Positions 23,624-32,090 of a stretch of DNA of 37,864 nucleotides are shown here, piece after piece. A program made the translations under genes and the position numbers. The notes under the pieces are model-generated. The model was not told the DNA's origin, did not search any database, and worked only from the letters and a program-made list of their open reading frames with translations. The stretch comes from an uncultured Lachnospiraceae bacterium (GTDB taxonomy: Bacteria; Bacillota; Clostridia; Lachnospirales; Lachnospiraceae): NCBI GenBank assembly GCA_910579395.1, contig CAJTUC010000034.1, positions 1 to 37,864 on the forward strand, read 5' to 3'. How positions within the stretch are numbered: the stretch's first letter is position 1; each line of letters opens with the position of its first letter.

Positions 23624-24194
23624 TCCCTGCCTTTCCCTCAGCCTGCCTGTTCATTCCCGCCTTTTCAGACACCATCTTCCTGAACTCTTCCGTTTTCGAC
23701 CAATACTTTATCCCCCAATTCTCAAAATTCCACTCTTCCATATAATCGTTGCACTCATAGTCGATGTAGAACAACTCCTCGTCCTGAACAACAAAATTGG
23801 TCGGAAAGTAATCGATGTTCGTATCCGCCGCATATAAAAGCCGGCACATTTCCCTGACCTGTTCCAGATACGCCGGCTTCACGGCATCCCTGAGCACCAG
23901 ATCATAAACGGTATCACCTTCGATGTACTCCTTGAGTATCCGCTCTTTTTCGGTATCGACTTCCAGCAGTTTGGGCATTCTGATTCCTATTTTCCGCAGT
24001 CTTTCATAATCATGAAGTTCCGCTTCCAGTTTATTTCCGAACTGATAGTAGTCACAGGGCTCATGATGAATCTGTTTCAGCACATAACGTCGTTTTCCGT
24101 CCGTGACCAGATAGGCATAACCGCCTTTTCCTTTTCCAAGCAGCTTAATCATTGAAAATCCTTTATCGTTTACTTTATAATTCTCTTCCGCCAT
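23607..24194 (-). CDS. Small protein-kinase-like protein
   Basis: A 195-residue protein with a minimal kinase-like core: glycine-rich loop LLGKGKGGYAYLV (18-30), Lys40 in RYVLKQI, an acidic helix (KLEAELHDYERLRKIGIRMP), hinge-like LKEYIEGDTVYDLVL, catalytic-loop-like NIDYFPTNFVV (D and N spaced as in RIO and similar kinases) and IDYE in place of DFG. It is short for a Ser/Thr kinase and resembles RIO/Kdo-type small kinases. Substrate unknown. First of three overlapping genes ending in the Cthe_2159-type protein, 55 bases after thrS on the same strand, start behind GGGAGAG. Confidence 0.75.
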   Translation of the reverse strand: MAEENYKVNDKGFSMIKLLGKGKGGYAYLVTDGKRRYVLKQIHHEPCDYYQFGNKLEAELHDYERLRKIGIRMPKLLEVDTEKERILKEYIEGDTVYDLVLRDAVKPAYLEQVREMCRLLYAADTNIDYFPTNFVVQDEELFYIDYECNDYMEEWNFENWGIKYWSKTEEFRKMVSEKAGMNRQAEGKAGNEDEF

Positions 24195-24249
24195 AGGAAT
24201 ATCTCTCCCTGCTCAGCCTGCGTTATTTGATGCAGGTCCTGAACTTATA

Positions 24250-26007
24250 CTAGCACATCTCCAGAAATTCTTCAAAGGAAATCCCAGCAAGCTGTTCCCC
24301 GGCCTCTCCGGCATCCCGCAGCCGCACGGAAAGCGTCTTTGCAGAGCATTCTTTTTCCCCCAGAACGATCATATAAGGTACTTTTTCCAATTGCGCCGCC
24401 CGAATCTTATATCCCAGTTTTTCATCCCGCAGGTCTATTTCTGCGCGGATGCCGGCTTCCCGGCATTTTTGCAGGATTTCCCGCCCATAATCGCTATATT
24501 TATCAGAAATGGGCAGAATTTTGGCCTGTACCGGCGCCAGCCAGACCGGGAATCTGCCGGCATAATGCTCTATCAGGATTCCGATGAACCGCTCCAGCGA
24601 ACCGTAAATGACGCGGTGAATCATGATCGGGCGGTGTTTCTGACCGTCCGCTCCGATATATTCCGCCCCGAACCTCGCCGGCAGCTGAAAATCGAGCTGA
24701 ATCGTGCCGCACTGCCATGTCCGGCCGATGGAATCCTTTAAATGAAAGTCCAGCTTCGGCCCATAAAAAGCACCGTCTCCCTCATTGACTACATAAGGCA
24801 GCTCCAGCGACTGCGCAGCCTGTATCAGCGCATTTGTCGCAAGCTCCCAGTCCGCTTCGCTGCCGATGCTGTTCTCCGGCCTCGTGGAAAGCTCTACGAA
24901 ATAGGAAAAACCGAATTTCTCATATACTTCCTGAATCAGCAGCGCCACCTTCCTGATTTCCGGAATGATCTGTTCTTCCGTCATAAAAATATGCGCGTCG
25001 TCCTGTGTAAATGCACTGACCCGCATCAGCCCGTGCAGCTGCCCGGATTTCTCATTGCGATGCACCAGTCCCAATTCAGCCAGCCGAAGCGGCAGTTCCC
25101 GATAGGAACGCGGCTCGCTCTGATATACCAACATACCGCCCGGGCAGCTCATCGGCTTGATTGCATAATCCGCACCATCCACGACCGATGTATACATTAT
25201 TTCCCGATAATGATCCCAATGGCCGGATGTTTCCCATAGCTTTCTTGTCAGCATGATCGGCGTGGAAATCTCCTGATAATCTTCCCGTATATGCAGCTTT
25301 CGCCAGTAATCGATCAGAATATTTTTCAGTACCATTCCTTTTGGGAGGAAAAAAGGAAATCCCGGCCCTTCCTCCATCATGGCAAACAGACCAAGCTCTT
25401 TTCCCAGCTTTCTGTGATCTCGTTTCTTCGCCTCTTCCAGCATGTGCAGATATTCCTTTAATTCGGACTGTTTCGGAAAAGAAATCCCATATATGCGCGT
25501 CAGCATTTCATTTTTCTCGTCACCGCGCCAGTATGCCCCCGCGATGCTCAGCAGCTTGATAGCCTTGATGTAACTCGTATTGCCGATATGCGGCCCTTTG
25601 CAGAATTCCGCATAACCGCCCTGCTTGTAAAATGTGATCGCCGCATCCTCCGAAAGCCCCTCGATCAGTTCCTGCTTATAGCTCTCGCCCTGCTCTTCCA
25701 TATACGCGAGACTCTCCTGTCTGGAAACAGAATACACCTGCAAAGAAAGAGATTCTCCCGCAATTTCACGCATTTTCTCTTCTATCGCCTTCAGATTCTC
25801 CTCTTCAAAGGAAAAAGGAAATCGGAAATCATAATAAAACCCGTTTTCGATGGCAGGTCCCGTCGCGCATTTTGTGTCAGGATATAATTCTTTGACAGCC
25901 TGTGCCAGCAGATGTGCACTCGTATGCCAAAACGCCTGACGCACCTCTTTCTCCTCAAAATTCCCCTCATAAACTTCACCGTTGTTTCTCAGTACTTTCA
26001 TTTTCAT
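24250..26007 (-). CDS. thrS: Threonine--tRNA ligase lacking the TGS domain
   Basis: A 585-residue class II synthetase that charges tRNA-Thr. The N-terminal editing domain is present, with HTSAHLLAQAV and CKGPHIGNT supplying the H-x-x-x-H and C/H residues. The catalytic core shows the zinc Cys in MSCPGGMLVY, motif 2 in GLVHRNEKSGQLHGLMRVSA, DDAHIF, and motif 3 in IMIHRVIYGSLERFIG. The anticodon-binding domain ends the protein (WLAPVQAKILPI onward). Usual ThrS proteins have about 640 residues because of an N-terminal TGS domain of about 60; here the editing domain follows after only about 20 residues. Start 26007 is seven bases after AAAGGAG; upstream ATGs at 26013 and 26049 fit worse. Controlled by the T-box leader upstream. 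Confidence 0.95.
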   Translation of the reverse strand: MKMKVLRNNGEVYEGNFEEKEVRQAFWHTSAHLLAQAVKELYPDTKCATGPAIENGFYYDFRFPFSFEEENLKAIEEKMREIAGESLSLQVYSVSRQESLAYMEEQGESYKQELIEGLSEDAAITFYKQGGYAEFCKGPHIGNTSYIKAIKLLSIAGAYWRGDEKNEMLTRIYGISFPKQSELKEYLHMLEEAKKRDHRKLGKELGLFAMMEEGPGFPFFLPKGMVLKNILIDYWRKLHIREDYQEISTPIMLTRKLWETSGHWDHYREIMYTSVVDGADYAIKPMSCPGGMLVYQSEPRSYRELPLRLAELGLVHRNEKSGQLHGLMRVSAFTQDDAHIFMTEEQIIPEIRKVALLIQEVYEKFGFSYFVELSTRPENSIGSEADWELATNALIQAAQSLELPYVVNEGDGAFYGPKLDFHLKDSIGRTWQCGTIQLDFQLPARFGAEYIGADGQKHRPIMIHRVIYGSLERFIGILIEHYAGRFPVWLAPVQAKILPISDKYSDYGREILQKCREAGIRAEIDLRDEKLGYKIRAAQLEKVPYMIVLGEKECSAKTLSVRLRDAGEAGEQLAGISFEEFLEMC

Positions 26008-26072
26008 AACCATGCTCCTTTCGTCATTCCAATCATATTTCAATCCCAAACATTAAGAAAAGAAAATCAAAA

Positions 26073-26112
26073 ATGCACCCATGGATACGCTTCCGCATAT
26101 CCAAGGGTGCAT
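26073..26112 (-). terminator. T-box terminator hairpin
   Basis: ATGCACCC pairs with GGGTGCAT, extended by TGGATA/TATCCA, and is followed by TTTTTGATTTT on the minus strand. Its 5' arm borders the T-box sequence, which pairs instead in the antiterminator form. Confidence 0.88.
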
Positions 26113-26342
26113 ACTGCACGGTTCCACCTTGACTTTTTACTTCAGATTCCAACAAATCCTATCCTTTAACGCAGGCATACGACTGCACTTCGATAAAAAA
26201 CACCGCTAAAAACCTGTCAGCGATTTTCGCACTCGCGCAGCAGCTCTGGATTGGTTTTCGTAAACACTTCGCATAGATGACTTTCACCTTTTGTCACCCT
26301 CTCTGAATGCTGCCTGTAAACTACTCTTTCCGTCAATGCTTT
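26073..26342 (-). promoter_or_regulatory. T-box riboswitch leader of thrS
   Basis: The minus strand carries the T-box core AAGGTGGAACCGTGC (26130-26116), a stem I beginning GACGGAAAGAGTAG with CAGAGAG (about 26336-26300), and a terminator at its end. Such leaders bind uncharged tRNA and allow read-through when the amino acid is scarce. The gene it precedes makes tRNA-Thr the expected ligand; an ACC that could be the specifier occurs in GAAAACCAATCC (about 26258-26247), but I cannot place the specifier loop with certainty. Confidence 0.9.
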
Positions 26343-26358
26343 TCTTATGTTTGAACCC

Positions 26359-26388
26359 ACTTTAGCATAAGGCACTTTGTTTTGTCAA
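26359..26388 (-). promoter_or_regulatory. Promoter of the thrS leader
   Basis: Minus strand TTGACA (26388-26383), 18 bases, TAAAGT (26364-26359) with an upstream TG (extended -10). It lies 17 bases before the start of stem I and only a few bases after the stop codon of the aldo/keto reductase gene. Confidence 0.65.
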
Positions 26389-26392
26389 CATC

Positions 26393-27520
26393 TTATTTCA
26401 GCATCTTTGTAAAATCAGACATCGCTTCCGATATTTTAATCTGCTGCGGACAGACCTTCTCACAACTCCGGCATCCGACGCAGGCAGACGGATGTTTCTC
26501 CTCCGGCACCGCCATCAATGCCATCGGCGCAATAAAACCGCCTCCCGTAAAGCTATGCTCATTATAAAGTTCCAACAGCGTCGGGATATCCAATCCTTTC
26601 GGGCAATGGCTGACACAATAGTGACAGGCCGTACAGGGCAGCATATTATTCTGCATATCGGCTGCAACCTCCGCCAGCGCCTTTGCTTCTTCCTGACTCA
26701 ATGTTTTTTCTTCCTGGAAGGTCTGAATATTAGCCTTTAACTGCTCCATATCGGACATACCGGAAAGAATCATCTTCACACCGGGAATTGACTGCAGGAA
26801 ACGGAATGCCCATGCCGGAACTTCCTCTTCAGGTCGTAATGTTTTTAATTTATTTGCATTTTCTTCCGATAACTTTGCAAGACGGCCGCCACGCATCGGT
26901 TCCATGACCCAGATTGGAATATGATAGGAATCTAACAATTTAACCTTTTCTTCCGCGTGCTGGAAAGCCCAGTCAATATAGTTAAGCTGTATCTGACCAA
27001 ACTCCATATCATCGCCGTAAGCTTCCAGAAAACGCCTGATGACTTCACAGCTTCCATGCGCCGAAAATCCAAGATGTCTGATTCTTCCGTTTTTCTTCTG
27101 CTCCATCAGGTAAGCGTGTATGCCGTATTGTTCATCCAGATATTCGTTAATATTCATTTCACAGACATTATGGAACAAATAGAAATCAAAGTATTCGACG
27201 CCGCATTTTTCAAGCTGTTTCTCGAAGATTTCCTGAACCTTAGGCATATTGGAAAGATCATAGCCCGGAAACTTCGTCGCCAGATAATACTTTTCCCGAG
27301 GATACCTGCTGAGCGCCTTTCCGATGACGGTCTCTGAATTTCCATTGTGATATCCCCATGCTGTATCATAATAATTGATGCCATGCTCCATCGCATAAGC
27401 GACCATCTCTTCCGCCGCCGCGACATCAATATCGGCATCATTGCCGTTCACTACCGGAAGCCGCATCGCCCCCAATCCAAGCCCGGACAGCTCCAATCCT
27501 TGAAAATTTCGATAAATCAT
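26393..27520 (-). CDS. Aldo/keto reductase with C-terminal 4Fe-4S domain
   Basis: A 375-residue oxidoreductase. Residues 1-270 form an aldo/keto reductase barrel: GLGAMRLP, the catalytic Asp and Tyr in YDTAWGYHNG, Lys in ATKFPG, His in YLFHNV, and the cofactor-binding end SIPGVKMILSGMS. The last 90 residues add a ferredoxin-like part with two cysteine clusters, CTACHYCVSHCPKG and CVGCRSCEKVCPQ, for two 4Fe-4S clusters. This fusion is common in anaerobic Clostridia; the physiological substrate is not known. AAGGAGG lies upstream of the start. Single gene, with its own promoter at 27592-27563. Confidence 0.92.
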   Translation of the reverse strand: MIYRNFQGLELSGLGLGAMRLPVVNGNDADIDVAAAEEMVAYAMEHGINYYDTAWGYHNGNSETVIGKALSRYPREKYYLATKFPGYDLSNMPKVQEIFEKQLEKCGVEYFDFYLFHNVCEMNINEYLDEQYGIHAYLMEQKKNGRIRHLGFSAHGSCEVIRRFLEAYGDDMEFGQIQLNYIDWAFQHAEEKVKLLDSYHIPIWVMEPMRGGRLAKLSEENANKLKTLRPEEEVPAWAFRFLQSIPGVKMILSGMSDMEQLKANIQTFQEEKTLSQEEAKALAEVAADMQNNMLPCTACHYCVSHCPKGLDIPTLLELYNEHSFTGGGFIAPMALMAVPEEKHPSACVGCRSCEKVCPQQIKISEAMSDFTKMLK

Positions 27521-27562
27521 TCTTTAAGCCCTCCTTTTTCAGTGCATCTTTCTGCTGATATT

Positions 27563-27592
27563 ATTATAAAATGACTGCACCGGGAAAGTAAA
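27563..27592 (-). promoter_or_regulatory. Predicted promoter of the aldo/keto reductase gene
   Basis: Minus strand TATAAT at 27568-27563, with TTTACT 18 bases upstream (27592-27587) as a weak -35. It is about 45 bases before the ATG. Confidence 0.5.
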
Positions 27593-27630
27593 TAAAATTA
27601 TATTTCGTTCTAATGCTATATTCCCAACAG

Positions 27631-27815
27631 ATTACCGTTCAGAGGACGTCCGGGCCGGCGCATAGTTCTCTTTGGAGGCATGCTTTCGCTCCGCGAAAAA
27701 TCGTAGCGGTACTAAGTTCAAAAGCCGCAAGCGGCATTTTCACTAAGTACCGACGTTTTTCAAGGGCCTCCGCCAGAGAACTATGCGCCGGCCCGGACGT
27801 CCTCTGAACGGTAAT
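27631..27815. repeat. 185-base element with perfect 41-base inverted ends
   Basis: Bases 27631-27671 are the exact reverse complement of 27775-27815 (ATTACCGTTCAGAGGACG... and ...CGTCCTCTGAACGGTAAT). The 103-base interior also pairs: GGAGGC/GCCTCC, GGTACT/AGTACC and GCCGC-AA-GCGGC at the centre. It can fold as one long hairpin. It starts one base after the stop codon of the diguanylate cyclase gene, encodes no protein, and could be a MITE-like mobile element or a transcription-ending structure. I see no clear target-site duplication. Confidence 0.85.
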
Positions 27816-27816
27816 C

Positions 27817-29757
27817 CTAATAAGATATTCCCTGCGGATGAATATCCATATATCCCCGATAAGTTCCTTTCGTCTCTTTTTTTACTTCATAAAGCGCCTC
27901 GTCCGCATGGTTCAGAAGCTCGGAGATATCGGCTTTGTTGTTGTCAGTCCATGCGAACCCGGCGGAGGCGCTTATGACTCTGGTCTGCGTATCGGATAAC
28001 GCGACCTGATTCCTGCCGAGCAGTTCATAGAAGTCTTCCAGGTAGTTTATCACATCAGCCCTGCCCGTACAGTCAAAGATGAACATACAAAATTCGTCAC
28101 CGGAACGTCTCGCCGTCAGAAAATGCTCTTTCGGCATAGACGCCATAACAGCAGAAAAGCCCTGCAGATATCTGTCGCCGGCATCATGACCATAAGTATC
28201 ATTGATCCCTTTAAAGTAATCCAAATCAAGCATAACGGCTGCACATCCTTTTCCTTCCGGTATATTACGCAGAATTTCTTCTGTCATCTTTTTAAAATAT
28301 TGATATTTGTACAATCCGGTGAGAGGGTCATGGATATTCTCATAACGCATCTTCCGCTTTTGAACGATATCTCCCGTCACATCAGATATAACGCCCAGTC
28401 TGCCCTCCGGTGATTCAGACATATGAATCCGGACATATTTTTCATCACTGATCTGGTAGACATCCTCCTCGCCTTCTACAGCTTCTTCCGTAAGCTGTTT
28501 TATGTAATCGTCAAAAGAATACGCATTCCGGCATAGGGCAGCGACCCTCTGATCGGGAATCCCCAATAATTTCCCGAATCCGGATGTCACAAATACATGC
28601 AAAGACCCGTTCCCATACTCAAATGCCGCCAGCGGAATACCGCTGATCTCAATAATCGCAGAAATACGGTCGGAAAGGCTGACAATGCTCTTCACCATCG
28701 TATTGATTCCGCTGCTCAGTTCCTGAAACTCCCGGTTGCCGCCCTCCGCTACCATCGTATCCAGATTCCCGTTCGTAATAGCTGTCAGTTTTTCAATAAT
28801 ACGATGAATCCCATCAATCACTTTCTGTTTGACAAGATAATTCATCAAAAGAATGACCGCCACCATTATGAACAACAGATATAGAAAAGTTCGAAACGTA
28901 TTGCGAAATAATTCCCGAAACAGGACATCTCCCTGCAATACCGCACAAAGCAGTACATCATCATATTTTTCACTCACTACATACATTAACCGGTCATCTT
29001 TTCCTTTTCGATATGCACCTTCCGCACAGTCGAGCAGCTGCTCCAGCCGATAGCAGTCCGCCGTAAATTCCTGCTGAATTGTTTTAGAATGCCCGAGAAC
29101 AGCTCCGGAATCACAGTCTAAAACAAAAAGCTCCTCGTTCACATCCGTCGGAAATCTCGAAAAAATATAATCATAAGTATTTCGTGACTGCGCTTCCATC
29201 TGCCGTGTCGGCTCAAAACCGACCTGAACGACACCTTTCTGACCTTTTCTGGCTACTCCGACATACTGCATGATTCTTCCTTCCGCGGCATTGGGCTGCG
29301 GTTCCTGAATCAGATAGGCATCCTCTCCGTCACTGTCCAGAAGGGCAAGAAACGCACGTGTCTGCTCATGAGCGCCCATATCAAAGCCGACATATTGTGA
29401 AACTGAGGCGGCAGCAATAATACCGTTCTCATCAATAATATGAAGTTCATCCACATTGAGCAGTTTTGCAAGATACTGCATTTCCGCTACATTAAGCGAC
29501 ATTTCCTCCTGTCTGTCAAAAATATAAGCCGCTGCTCTTGCCCTTGTCAGATAATCCTCATCCAGACTGGCATTCAACAATGCAAGCTCCTGCCTGTTGT
29601 TCTCCAATGTATGTATCACCTGGTCTATTTTGGTACGAAAAGTGGTGAACTGCTGTGATTCAAGGGTATGCCAATAAAACAGAAAGTTAATGAGAAGAAT
29701 GAGAAGACTGGCGAAGGTCATGATCGCAATCGTATATTTGATAAAAATTTTCTGCAT
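27817..29757 (-). CDS. Membrane sensor diguanylate cyclase (GGDEF)
   Basis: A 646-residue protein. An N-terminal helix (residues about 9-29, TIAIMTFASLLILLINFLFYW) and a second one near 290 (FLYLLFIMVAVILLMNYLV) bracket an extracellular sensor domain of the Cache type. A HAMP-like linker (IDGIHRIIEKLTAITNGNLD), a PAS-like segment (about 380-460) and a GGDEF domain follow (HDPLTGLYKYQYFKKM; DLDYFKGINDTYGHDAGDRY). The active-site motif reads SGDEF (552-556), an accepted variant. No R-x-x-D inhibitory site is visible before it. Makes cyclic di-GMP in response to an outside signal. Downstream of the histidine kinase gene by 176 bases, with its own likely promoter. Confidence 0.9.
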   Translation of the reverse strand: MQKIFIKYTIAIMTFASLLILLINFLFYWHTLESQQFTTFRTKIDQVIHTLENNRQELALLNASLDEDYLTRARAAAYIFDRQEEMSLNVAEMQYLAKLLNVDELHIIDENGIIAAASVSQYVGFDMGAHEQTRAFLALLDSDGEDAYLIQEPQPNAAEGRIMQYVGVARKGQKGVVQVGFEPTRQMEAQSRNTYDYIFSRFPTDVNEELFVLDCDSGAVLGHSKTIQQEFTADCYRLEQLLDCAEGAYRKGKDDRLMYVVSEKYDDVLLCAVLQGDVLFRELFRNTFRTFLYLLFIMVAVILLMNYLVKQKVIDGIHRIIEKLTAITNGNLDTMVAEGGNREFQELSSGINTMVKSIVSLSDRISAIIEISGIPLAAFEYGNGSLHVFVTSGFGKLLGIPDQRVAALCRNAYSFDDYIKQLTEEAVEGEEDVYQISDEKYVRIHMSESPEGRLGVISDVTGDIVQKRKMRYENIHDPLTGLYKYQYFKKMTEEILRNIPEGKGCAAVMLDLDYFKGINDTYGHDAGDRYLQGFSAVMASMPKEHFLTARRSGDEFCMFIFDCTGRADVINYLEDFYELLGRNQVALSDTQTRVISASAGFAWTDNNKADISELLNHADEALYEVKKETKGTYRGYMDIHPQGISY

Positions 29758-29797
29758 GAAAATATCCCTCTTGTGCTTTGGAAATATATGGGCTTGT

Positions 29798-29937
29798 GGT
29801 TATTATATCATGAAACTCGCAAACACGCGCTTTCAGTGCTTTATGTCCGATTTCATCGGACGTTTGCTCATTAACAACCGCAGAAAGACAAATGCCGCTT
29901 CGCGCCGCTTGTTTTTCTTTTGCGGTTATTATATCAT
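29798..29937 (-). promoter_or_regulatory. Upstream region of the diguanylate cyclase gene with duplicated TGATATAAT
   Basis: The 14 bases GGTTATTATATCAT occur twice (29798-29811 and 29924-29937). On the minus strand each copy reads ATGATATAATAACC and contains an extended -10, TGATATAAT. The distal copy includes the stop codon of the histidine kinase gene. Between them is a perfect hairpin GTCCGAT-TTC-ATCGGAC (29845-29861) without a T tract. Two start sites, or a promoter plus a regulator site, are possible. Confidence 0.4.
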
Positions 29938-31280
29938 TTTTCGTCGTCTGAGATATTCCCTGTTCTTCGCATATCTTCCCGAAATTTCGCAAACAACATA
30001 ATATGAAAAAGGCCGTTCTCGCAGTATGCGCCGATGTTTCCTCCGATTTTGTCCGAAAAAGCGAGCACGCTCTGCATTCCAAGACCATGCTCTCCTCCTG
30101 CCCTGCTCTGCGGAAGCCCTGTGCGTTCATCAAATCGAATTTCTTCCTCATATGCGTTCTGCATATGGATCAGTAAATGGTCCGTCGAACAATCAATCTT
30201 CACATCCACATATCTTTTTCCTTTCACAAACTTTTTCACACAGAACAGCGCATTTTCCAAAAGATTCGCAACGACCGAGGCGAACTCATAGTCATTGACC
30301 GGGATATCCCTCGGCACGAAAAGTTCCTGCCGTACCTCAATATCGAACTGCTCCGCTTTTTCCATCATATTCGAGAGCACCGTGTTCACGATCAGGTTAT
30401 CGCAATATCTGACCACTCTGTTCTCATCCGTCACATCATTGATATGCTTCGTCACCTTTCGTATCTCGTCATATTCTCCCTGCTCCAGCAGAGAGTCGAT
30501 CATACCGGAAAAATGCCGCATGTCATGCCGTAGAATTTTCAGGTTTTTCTCCGACTGCTCCACTAAATAATACTGATTTTCCAGCCCTCTGATATAGGAC
30601 GAGAAAAGCACATTCTTCCAGTAAACATTCTGTCTGCGCGATTCACTCTCCACATAGCGGAACACGATGACATAAGAAGCGAACATCGTTATGACAAAAA
30701 ACAGAACGCCCGGTATAGACCTTGGGTTCTCATCCAGTGTATACGGGAAAAATGAAAGAAAGCAAAAACCGCAATAAAAAAACGCAGGAATCAGGCAGAG
30801 CGGCCACCAGCTCTTCATCGTTTTTTCACATTGATACTCATGCCATATATCTCTGACCTTGATGACAAGAAATAATAAAATGACGAAATGCACCACAAAA
30901 CTCCCGGCAAGCGAGAAAATATCGTATCCGGTGTAGAAATACAGAATCGTGGATACAATGCTTCCGGCAATGACATAATTCGATGCCGTAAGTCCGATAA
31001 ACAGAATCTTGCTGTTCCTCTCCTTTGCAATAAAAATCCCTGTGCATTGTACCACGAATATCTGAAAGAGCGTCACAAGAACATAACATAGATTACTGTC
31101 AGGAAATACATTGAGTTTCAGACAATCCGTCGTACACAGCAGCGCAAAAGAGATAAAACAAATACCCGACGTTTTTTCTTTTGAATACCGGTGTACGATG
31201 AATAAATAGATAAACAGCAGCAAAAAGAGATGACTCATCATGTATGATATATTTTTATAAAATTCCGTACCAACGACCAT
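29934..31280 (-). CDS. GHKL sensor histidine kinase (AgrC-like)
   Basis: A 448-residue membrane kinase. Six to seven hydrophobic segments fill residues 10-210. The phosphorylated His252 lies in LKILRHDMRHFSGM, followed by a dimer helix (SLLEQGEYDEIRKVTKHIND), then the GHKL ATPase with N box VVANLLENALFC and G box GGEHGLGMQSV. This layout matches AgrC/VirS-type kinases that respond to peptides or envelope signals. It follows its response regulator by nine bases, so they form one two-component operon. I see no small peptide gene or AgrB-like protease nearby, so the signal is unknown. Confidence 0.92.
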   Translation of the reverse strand: MVVGTEFYKNISYMMSHLFLLLFIYLFIVHRYSKEKTSGICFISFALLCTTDCLKLNVFPDSNLCYVLVTLFQIFVVQCTGIFIAKERNSKILFIGLTASNYVIAGSIVSTILYFYTGYDIFSLAGSFVVHFVILLFLVIKVRDIWHEYQCEKTMKSWWPLCLIPAFFYCGFCFLSFFPYTLDENPRSIPGVLFFVITMFASYVIVFRYVESESRRQNVYWKNVLFSSYIRGLENQYYLVEQSEKNLKILRHDMRHFSGMIDSLLEQGEYDEIRKVTKHINDVTDENRVVRYCDNLIVNTVLSNMMEKAEQFDIEVRQELFVPRDIPVNDYEFASVVANLLENALFCVKKFVKGKRYVDVKIDCSTDHLLIHMQNAYEEEIRFDERTGLPQSRAGGEHGLGMQSVLAFSDKIGGNIGAYCENGLFHIMLFAKFREDMRRTGNISDDEK

Positions 31281-31289
31281 ATCGATTTC

Positions 31290-32051
31290 CTATCTGTACT
31301 GCTCCGAAACAAAGAGCAGATATTCTTTTTTAACTTCAGCAGCCCTCGTTTTGCTGACCGGAATGTTTCTGCCGCCTTCCATAAAACAGGAATCCTGCGT
31401 CAGACGCCTGATATGATTCATATTGATCAGAAAAGACTTATGAACCCGTGCAAAATTCCTGTCCTTCACAATTTCCCGTATTTCCTCGTCAAAAGATTTC
31501 CTGATAAAAATGCTTTTGATACTGCTGCCGTCCGTCAGATGAATATCCAATATCCTCGAAGCATTCTCGATATATTCGATATCAGAATAAAGCACGGACA
31601 CCAGACCGTCCTTCGTTTTGACCGGATAACGCGCTTCTCTGTACGAAGCCTCGCCGTGCAGACTGTTCCATACCGCTTTCACATATGATACGGCATAATC
31701 CATTGCCTCAAAAAAAATTTCTTCCCGCACCGGTTTGACCAGATAACGCACCGCGTGGACACCATATGCCTCCAACGCAAAATCATCGGAAGAAGTGATA
31801 TAAACAATCACACTTTTCCCCACCTTATCAAGAAGGCTTCCAAGGTCAATTCCTGACTTTTCAGGCATGATCATATCCAGTATATAGATATCTGCAAGGT
31901 CATTCCGAGATATTCTGTCATAAAGTGCAGAAGCATCCGAGAACTTCTCCACCGCAAATTTTTCACCGGGAAAAGTTCTCATATACCCTGCCAATAAGTT
32001 CTCCACTTTTTTCAAGTCTTCCCTGCTGTCGTCGCAGATCACGATTTTCAT
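31290..32051 (-). CDS. LytTR response regulator
   Basis: A 253-residue regulator. The receiver domain (1-125) has the acidic pocket Asp7/Asp8 in CDD, the phosphorylated Asp59 in IYILDMIMP, the switch Ser/Thr in YITSSDDFALEAYG and Lys in YLVKPV. The LytTR DNA-binding domain (about 145-253) reads VLYSDIEYIENASRILDIHL ... FARVHKSFLINMNHIRRLTQ ... GRNIPVSKTRAAEVKKEYL. AAAGGA precedes the start. It is encoded before its partner GHKL kinase and 39 bases after the GH94 gene, so it could be read from the same transcript. Confidence 0.94.
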   Translation of the reverse strand: MKIVICDDSREDLKKVENLLAGYMRTFPGEKFAVEKFSDASALYDRISRNDLADIYILDMIMPEKSGIDLGSLLDKVGKSVIVYITSSDDFALEAYGVHAVRYLVKPVREEIFFEAMDYAVSYVKAVWNSLHGEASYREARYPVKTKDGLVSVLYSDIEYIENASRILDIHLTDGSSIKSIFIRKSFDEEIREIVKDRNFARVHKSFLINMNHIRRLTQDSCFMEGGRNIPVSKTRAAEVKKEYLLFVSEQYR

Positions 32052-32090
32052 ATGCTTTCCTTTGTCGAAAACGTCTTTTTATTAATATAA

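Noticed and set aside
29687..30151. Minus-strand frame of 154 codons overlapping the histidine kinase end
   Set aside because: It overlaps the kinase C-terminus in another frame, with no ribosome site and a low-complexity product.
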